From Clostridia bacterium (GTDB taxonomy: Bacteria; Bacillota; Clostridia; Oscillospirales; Acutalibacteraceae), in assembly GCA_900755895.1 (NCBI GenBank), contig CAAEIG010000008.1, forward strand, positions 1 through 9,107: a stretch of 9,107 nucleotides of DNA, written 5' to 3'. How positions within the stretch are numbered: position 1 is the first letter of the stretch; each line of letters begins with the position of its first letter. This document shows positions 6,108-9,107 of this stretch, one piece after another. The translations under genes were made by a program, and so were the position numbers. The notes beneath the pieces were generated by a model. That model ran no database searches, was not told the DNA's origin, and saw only the letters and a list, made by a program, of their open reading frames with translations.

Positions 6108-6210
6108 CTCACGGATCAAGCATCGGCTCCGGTACGGAGCCGGCCAGCGTCCATAGCTTCCAGCAAACAAAACAAACCCTGGCAGCTTTTCTTCGTTAAA
6201 AAAGACTCGC
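6108..6210 (-). repeat. right copy of the inverted repeat
   Basis: Positions 6163-6210 match 5692-5739 in inverse orientation without a mismatch. The inner part (6108-6162) is diverged but ends in the same TCCGTGAG when read on the minus strand. It contains an 8-bp stem CGGCTCCG (6124-6131)/CGGAGCCG (6135-6142) with a GTA loop. It lies upstream of the lipoprotein gene. I see no target-site duplication next to the outer ends and no transposase, so this may be a MITE-like or other dispersed repeat. Confidence 0.85.
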
Positions 6211-6231
6211 ACCCCTAATTCCCAACATTCA

Positions 6232-6260
6232 AAATATAAATTTGGTGTATCGCATATAAT
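6232..6260 (+). promoter_or_regulatory. tandem GCATATAAT-class promoter 1 of 4
   Basis: AAATAT (6232-6237), 17 bp, TATAAT (6255-6260) in the context GCATATAATATAA. First of four equally built elements before the 6504 gene. Confidence 0.5.
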
Positions 6261-6295
6261 ATAACAGAACGATTCGCCAACCAGCGGTCTGGCTG

Positions 6296-6324
6296 AAATA
6301 CAAAAATGTACAAGTGCATATAAT
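6296..6324 (+). promoter_or_regulatory. tandem GCATATAAT-class promoter 2 of 4
   Basis: AAATAC (6296-6301), 17 bp, TATAAT (6319-6324) in the context GTGCATATAATATAA. It begins 64 bases after the first element. Confidence 0.5.
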
Positions 6325-6354
6325 ATAATTAGAAAGGCAGTTCTTCCCGCCACA

Positions 6355-6383
6355 GAAGTAGATTTTTGGGAAATGCATATAAT
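6355..6383 (+). promoter_or_regulatory. tandem GCATATAAT-class promoter 3 of 4
   Basis: GAAGTA (6355-6360), 17 bp, TATAAT (6378-6383) in the context ATGCATATAATATA. The -35 half is the weakest of the four; the -10 half is intact. Confidence 0.45.
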
Positions 6384-6430
6384 ATATGTGAACGGCTTTT
6401 CTCTGGGATTCTGGTCGCCCAATACGGCGC

Positions 6431-6459
6431 AAATAAATTTCGGAAGAAGTGCATATAAT
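6431..6459 (+). promoter_or_regulatory. tandem GCATATAAT-class promoter 4 of 4, proximal to the 6504 gene
   Basis: AAATAA (6431-6436), 17 bp, TATAAT (6454-6459) in the context GTGCATATAATAATA. A start near 6467 would give a leader of about 37 bases with AAGGAGGA directly before ATG 6504, so this copy is the best placed to drive the gene. Confidence 0.55.
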
Positions 6460-6503
6460 AATATCAGAATGCCATCAAAGAATTTCGAAGGAGGATTGTT
6501 TCC

Positions 6504-7136
6504 ATGAATCTCAAAGAGGCTTTCCGTTATCAGAACTTCCTGGACCGGCTGTTGAACCAGACTATGGCAACCCTGTCCATTCAGGACAACCTGCTGGAGG
6601 TCAGCAAGCTCCACCGACGGGGCAAGGCCATCGCCGGTGGCGAGGACGAGACTGAGGTGGCTGAGGTCCCCGAGCTGGTCGCTCCTGACGCAGCTATCTC
6701 TCTGGCCCTTTCCATTGTGAAGGAGAAGGAGGCCCTGACCAAGGCCATCGGCGTGTCCAAGGGCAACCTGGCCGGCGGGGTCGGCGACATGGATGCGGCC
6801 ATTGAGACCAACAAGTGCCGCCAGTCGGTGGCCGAGAAAATCCGCAGCGTGCTCCGGATCAAGAGCGGCAAGAGGGTGGAGCGGGGCACCGGCTACACTT
6901 TCAACGGTGAGGGCAATCAGGTTCCCTATATCTACGATGTGGAGGTCACCACCATCGAGAGGTTCGACCGCGCCAAGCTGAAGGCCACCATGCAGGATCT
7001 ACTGTCTGAGGCCGACAAGGTCTCCGCTCAGATCGACGAGGCCGTGGTTAACACCAAGGTCGATTACACTGCCCCCTGGGATGTGAATGCATCCTTCGAG
7101 GATATCCTTTCCACCTTCCAGGGGAAGGACGAATAA
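6504..7136 (+). CDS. helical protein of unknown function, 210 aa
   Basis: ATG 6504 has AGGAGG 9 bases upstream. The protein is rich in K, E, A and D and mostly helical. Residues 1-40 (MNLKEAFRYQNFLDRLL) and about 62-85 (ISLALSIVKEKEALTKAI) look like amphipathic or coiled-coil helices. An acidic linker (GGEDETEVAEVPE, about 45-57) lies between them. A basic patch (KIRSVLRIKSGKRVERGTGYTF, about 112-134) is followed by a strand-rich YIYDVEVTTIERFDR and a final helix. The overall plan recalls small helical DIP1984/septicolysin-like proteins, but I see no diagnostic motif. No signal peptide or membrane segment. Four promoter-like elements upstream suggest strong or multi-condition expression. Confidence 0.8.
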   Translation: MNLKEAFRYQNFLDRLLNQTMATLSIQDNLLEVSKLHRRGKAIAGGEDETEVAEVPELVAPDAAISLALSIVKEKEALTKAIGVSKGNLAGGVGDMDAAIETNKCRQSVAEKIRSVLRIKSGKRVERGTGYTFNGEGNQVPYIYDVEVTTIERFDRAKLKATMQDLLSEADKVSAQIDEAVVNTKVDYTAPWDVNASFEDILSTFQGKDE

Positions 7137-7154
7137 AGCACAGTGTCCAGCATG

Positions 7155-7176
7155 CCGGGAGGCTCCGGCCTCCCGG
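7155..7176 (+). other. GC-rich hairpin after the 6504 gene
   Basis: CCGGGAGGC (7155-7163) pairs perfectly with GCCTCCCGG (7168-7176) around TCCG, 18 bases after the stop codon. It sits where a terminator would, but no T-run follows. Confidence 0.5.
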
Positions 7177-7207
7177 GCTGGGCGGGAATAAGCCGAGAAC
7201 AAGTGAA

Positions 7208-7222
7208 TGTAGCTGAGTTGGC
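7208..7222 (+). repeat. short tRNA-like fragment
   Basis: TGTAGCTGAGTTGGC matches 14 of 15 bases of the D-arm region of the two tRNA-Thr genes downstream (8155-8169). No matching acceptor stem, anticodon arm or T-arm can be built around it, so it is not a working tRNA. It may be a relic of recombination at tRNA genes or chance. Confidence 0.3.
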
Positions 7223-7314
7223 CAATCTTTGTCTTATGTGGTGTACGCGGCCCCGGTATGACCGGCAATTGTCCGGTCTGCATGGGAATGCGATGACTAT
7301 ATAATCAAATACTT

Positions 7315-7545
7315 GAGTTTTTGCTTCTAAAAGCAAAAAAGATGAAGGCGCCAATCACCAGCCGTTGTGACAAACATCAGCCGCCAGTGCGCGATAGCAC
7401 AAATGCGTGAGTCCGCGAGTCACCTAGATATGTTGCACAGGTTTACGACATTCGTTTCGCCACGCAATGCGAACTATGTGCCCTAAGGACCGCAAGTCCG
7501 TTCAATATCTTTTGAAAGATATTTCTAGGATTGTTTAAGATCCTT
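7315..7545 (+). ncRNA. candidate structured RNA region, upstream part
   Basis: No convincing ORF, but successive inverted repeats: TTTTTGCTT/AAGCAAAAA (about 7318-7339); GTGC/GCAC (about 7388-7400); GCACA/TGTGC enclosing CATTCGT/ACGcAATG (about 7434-7481); GGAC/GTCC with loop CGCAA (about 7487-7499); AATATCTTT (7504-7512)/AAAGATATT (7515-7523); AGGAT (7527-7531)/ATCCT (7540-7544). A TATAAT at 7300-7305 could be a -10 box. An inverted repeat GACCGG/CCGGTC (7260-7278) lies just before. The density of stems suggests a folded transcript. I could not match it to a named RNA class. Confidence 0.4.
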
Positions 7546-7625
7546 TACTGGAAAAACGGATTAGGCTGCTTTTGCAACATCATTTCTTCAACGCAGACTT
7601 CCCACCCAGCCCGGAAGGCCGGAAA

Positions 7626-7643
7626 CCCAAAATATATTTTGGG
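7626..7643. promoter_or_regulatory. 18-bp perfect palindrome over a promoter -35 box
   Basis: CCCAAAATATATTTTGGG is identical to its reverse complement and contains the AAATAT (7630-7635) that forms the -35 half of the next promoter. This position fits a repressor operator. Confidence 0.5.
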
Positions 7644-7658
7644 GCTAGTGCATATAAT
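7630..7658 (+). promoter_or_regulatory. GCATATAAT-class promoter before the duplicated RNA
   Basis: AAATAT (7630-7635), 17 bp, TATAAT (7653-7658) in the context GTGCATATAATAATA. No start codon with a good ribosome binding site follows for several hundred bases, so the transcript would be non-coding, entering the duplicated structured region and possibly the tRNA at 8150. Confidence 0.55.
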
Positions 7659-7747
7659 AATAGTGAAAGGACAAGGTAGAGGCCCTTTCCATCAACTTCA
7701 AGTTTACTGCATCCTTTGTGCATTTATGTATCCCCGGATTTCAGATC

Positions 7748-7948
7748 GATGCTGAGTCTGTCCTCTGGGGCCCCGGTCGCCGGGGATCTCCGTAACTATC
7801 GGCATCTGGAATAACAAAGTATGGACCTCGGGTCTGGCGGGAACGCCGGAAGACAGCAGCGAGGATCGGGCCGCAGAGGAGGGGCGGCTCACCCCCCTAA
7901 TTAGCATTCCACGATGAGTATCGTTTGTAATGTGGCGGCCGGTGAGCC
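7748..7948 (+). ncRNA. structured RNA unit A (tandem copy 1)
   Basis: A closing stem GATGCTGA (7748-7755)/TCGGCATC (7799-7806) encloses the hairpin CCCCGG (7771-7776)/CCGGGG (7780-7785). Further on are GACC/GGTC (about 7824-7834), CTGGCG/CGCCGG with a GGAA loop (about 7834-7849), and GGCTCACC (7886-7893)/GGTGAGCC (7941-7948). The last stem encloses ACGAT/ATCGT (7911-7924). Blocks TCGGCATCTGGAA, GGAAGACAGCAGCG and GCAGAGGAGGGGC recur exactly 202 bases later in unit B. Neither strand has a credible ORF. Identity as an RNA is inferred from pairing and duplication. Confidence 0.55.
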
Positions 7949-8149
7949 GATGCCGAGCTCTCCGGTTTTGCCTCCGCCCTTGGGGCGGGCCTTTCACCAA
8001 TCGGCATCTGGAAGACCAACTTCGGGAGCCCGGGTCCGGAAGAGATGCTGGAAGACAGCAGCGGGTGTAGACAGGCAGAGGAGGGGCCTGGCTCTTCAAA
8101 ACATATTTTATCAGGGGGCTGGGCTCTCCACCCGGCCCCCATCCCCTAT
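7949..8149 (+). ncRNA. structured RNA unit B (tandem copy 2), ends at the tRNA
   Basis: Same plan as unit A: GATGCCGA (7949-7956)/TCGGCATC (8001-8008) enclosing CCGCCC (7974-7979)/GGGCGG (7983-7988). The three identical blocks lie at 8001-8013, 8050-8063 and 8075-8087. The inner hairpin differs in sequence between copies but keeps pairing, and the closing stem replaces a G-U by a G-C pair. The unit ends with a 10-bp stem GGGGGCTGGG (8114-8123)/CCCGGCCCCC (8131-8140), ten bases before the tRNA-Thr. Confidence 0.55.
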
Positions 8150-8225
8150 GCTGGTGTAGCTCAGTTGGCAGAGCGCGGCATTCGTAACGCCGTTGTCGCC
8201 GGTTCGATTCCGGCCGCCAGCTCCA
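8150..8225 (+). tRNA. tRNA-Thr (anticodon CGU)
   Basis: Full cloverleaf: acceptor GCTGGTG (8150-8156)/CGCCAGC (8215-8221), D-arm GCTC/GAGC, anticodon stem CGGCA/CGCCG with loop TTCGTAA (8181-8187) giving anticodon CGU, T-arm GCCGG-TTCGATT-CCGGC, discriminator T at 8222 and encoded CCA at 8223-8225. The innermost anticodon-stem pair is an A-C mismatch. It reads the ACG threonine codon. T-rich sequence follows. Confidence 0.93.
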
Positions 8226-8264
8226 TTTTTCAATTTTTCCCCCTTGTGGAGGAGGGGTCTCTTT

Positions 8265-8732
8265 ATGGTTCAGAACAATGGCTTGGAGTTCGAGTATATC
8301 GTCCAGGCTTTTTTCGAAGAGCGGGGTGTTTCGATATTCGAGACGCCTGGATCCAACGACTTTGGCGCCGATCTGGTGCTGTATCGCAACGGCAAAATTG
8401 CCGTGATTCAATGCAAATGCCATTCGTCTCCAGTCGGTATCCACGCCGTGCAGGAAGTTGTCGGCGCAATTAAGCACTATGGGGCTGATGCCGGCATTGT
8501 TATCAGCAATCAGCCGTTCACCCGTCAGGCGGTCGCCCTGGCTCACTCCAATCATGTACTTCTGATCGATGGCTGTATGCTGCAAGCGATGATGGATGGA
8601 GTTTCGGACGAAATTCTGTTCGTGGACGATTTTTTGGCAGGGCTGCAGAAAGACAGCCCTGTACAGCAACCGGTCGTCTGTCAGGTGCGGCGGGCGAAAA
8701 GGCCGGTGCGGGTGAAACTTCGGAAAATCTAA
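8265..8732 (+). CDS. Mrr-like PD-(D/E)XK nuclease, 155 aa
   Basis: The protein is nearly all Mrr_cat domain. Catalytic signature: NDFGADLV (D36) and IQCKCH (Q49, K51), the D-x12-QxK form of the PD-(D/E)XK core. HAVQEVVGAIKHYGADAGIVISN then gives the typical helix-strand continuation, and VLLIDG ends the fold. ATG 8265 is preceded by GGAGGAGGGG at 8 bases; an in-frame ATG at 8193 lies inside the tRNA and is rejected. Mrr-type enzymes cut DNA, often modified DNA; small free-standing ones also occur as general nucleases on mobile elements. There is no separate N-terminal winged-helix DNA-reading domain as in E. coli Mrr. The last 25 residues are basic (RRAKRPVRVKLRK) and may bind DNA. It lies alone between two tRNA-Thr genes. 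Confidence 0.88.
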   Translation: MVQNNGLEFEYIVQAFFEERGVSIFETPGSNDFGADLVLYRNGKIAVIQCKCHSSPVGIHAVQEVVGAIKHYGADAGIVISNQPFTRQAVALAHSNHVLLIDGCMLQAMMDGVSDEILFVDDFLAGLQKDSPVQQPVVCQVRRAKRPVRVKLRKI

Positions 8733-8736
8733 TCAT

Positions 8737-8812
8737 GCTGGTGTAGCTCAGTTGGTAGAGCATCAGTTTTGTACTCTGAGGGTCGCGGGTTCGAACCCTG
8801 TCACCAGCTCCA
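8737..8812 (+). tRNA. tRNA-Thr (anticodon UGU)
   Basis: Cloverleaf: acceptor GCTGGTG (8737-8743)/CACCAGC (8802-8808), D-arm GCTC/GAGC, anticodon stem TCAGT/TCTGA with loop TTTGTAC (8768-8774) giving anticodon UGU, T-arm GCGGG-TTCGAAC-CCTGT, discriminator T and encoded CCA at 8810-8812. The innermost anticodon-stem pair is T-T. Only 4 bases separate it from the nuclease stop codon. The first 26 bases match the upstream tRNA-Thr except at one position. Confidence 0.93.
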
Positions 8813-8834
8813 AATTTTCAACGAGGTGATCAAT

Positions 8835-8893
8835 ATGAGGAAATGACATTGGCCGTTTGCGATATTCCCAAAAGAAAGGATTGTTTTCCCTAA
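8835..8893 (+). other. two minimal ORFs behind a strong ribosome binding site
   Basis: GAGGTGATC (about 8823-8831) precedes ATG AGG AAA TGA (8835-8846, peptide MRK). A second ATG at 8843 overlaps that stop (ATGA) and opens a 16-codon ORF (MTLAVCDIPKRKDCFP) ending at 8893. They lie just before a structured region. A leader peptide is possible, but so is chance. Confidence 0.25.
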
Positions 8894-9107
8894 TCAATAA
8901 CCCACCGCCTATAGAGGCGGGGGTTTGCCGGAAGGCAGACTCTGATTGATTACCCTTGGCGGCCCTGGTAAGTCTACGGATACTACCGGGAGCCCGCTCC
9001 GTTACCCAGGAATAGATAGGCACCGGCGGATGTGATGCCCAAGTCTGCCGCACTGCGGCGCATGGTTAAATAGCCCTGATGGGTAGGGACAGTGCTATGC
9101 GTAAAAA
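8887..9107 (+). ncRNA. candidate structured RNA at the right edge, cut by the window
   Basis: Nested and successive stems: TAATCAAT (8891-8898)/ATTGATTA (8945-8952) enclosing an 11-bp hairpin AACCC-(A)-CCGCCT/AGGCGG-GGGTT (8899-8925) and GCC-GGAA-GGC (8927-8936); CCTGGTAA (8964-8971)/TTACCcAGG (9002-9010) enclosing ACGGA/TCCGT; GCCGC/GCGGC (9047-9059). A long-range TCCCTA (8887-8892)/TAGGGA (9084-9089) could close the whole, in competition with the first stem. Minus-strand ORFs here look spurious. Size and closed-rod shape would suit a 6S-like RNA, but I cannot identify it. Confidence 0.4.

Noticed and set aside
6232..6466. CRISPR array made of the GCATATAATATAA words
   Set aside because: The repeated word is only 13-15 bases, the intervals vary (64, 59, 76), no cas gene is present, and each copy has a matching -35 element, which fits promoters better.
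5543..6614. ORFs encoding FNEEKLPGFVLFAGS in both repeat copies
   Set aside because: The peptide similarity follows from the nucleotide repeat. The two frames differ in what precedes and follows, and neither has a suitable start signal tied to the repeat.
7704..8669. Minus-strand ORF of 321 aa
   Set aside because: It crosses the tRNA-Thr gene, the Mrr gene and the duplicated structured region; one part is the familiar reverse translation of a tRNA.
8899..8925. IS200/IS605-type end hairpin
   Set aside because: No TnpA or TnpB remnant is nearby, and the hairpin is nested in a larger set of stems, so an RNA is the simpler reading.
8763..9053. Minus-strand ORF of 96 aa at the right edge
   Set aside because: It covers most of the tRNA-Thr(UGU) and the paired stems of the candidate RNA, and no ribosome binding site precedes it.
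76..9058. CCGCAGTGCGG (76-86) and its reverse complement (9048-9058) as ends of one element
   Set aside because: The match is only 11 bases, each copy is nearly self-complementary, and no further similarity exists around them.

Overview
The window reads as a piece of a Gram-positive, Clostridia-like genome. Evidence for this is the strong purine-rich ribosome binding sites (AGGAGG type) before most genes, short hairpin terminators with T-rich tails, a lipobox lipoprotein, and an ECF sigma/zinc-finger anti-sigma pair. A gut Oscillospiraceae-type host is my guess and cannot be proven from 9 kb. No integrase, transposase or phage structural gene is visible. Even so, the mix of nucleic-acid enzymes, an Mrr-type nuclease between tRNA genes, repeats and long non-coding stretches looks like accessory DNA.

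Layout, left to right. A 235-residue protein of unknown function (115-822, minus) is divergent from a three-gene plus-strand group. That group is a macro domain/RNase H fusion (1120-2223), a small ORF with strong RNA hairpins in its 5' half (2238-2495), and a DUF1599/Nmad1-type protein that appears to be an internal duplication (2482-3138, followed by a terminator). Next come an ECF sigma factor and its membrane anti-sigma factor (3289-4566), a bidirectional terminator, and a converging DEDDh 3'-5' exonuclease (4617-5519, minus). A short lipoprotein gene (5672-6031, minus) follows, flanked by two inverted copies of a repeat whose outer 48 bp are identical. A helical protein of unknown function (6504-7136) lies behind four promoter-like elements in tandem. 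From 7137 to 8149 there is no convincing gene. This stretch is full of inverted repeats and includes a structured unit duplicated in tandem at a 202-nt offset, ending at a tRNA-Thr(CGU). An Mrr-like nuclease (8265-8732) then sits between that tRNA and a tRNA-Thr(UGU). The right edge (about 8887-9107) looks like another structured RNA, cut by the window end.

A shared regulatory signature links much of the window: AAATAT, a 17-bp spacer, then TATAAT preceded by GCA (GCATATAATA). It occurs before the sigma operon, before the exonuclease gene (minus strand), four times before the 6504 gene and once before the duplicated RNA. A weaker form precedes the macro/RNase H gene. The best candidates for something undescribed are the tandem structured RNA next to the tRNA-Thr/Mrr/tRNA-Thr cassette, the macro-RNase H fusion operon with its hairpin switch, and this promoter class.
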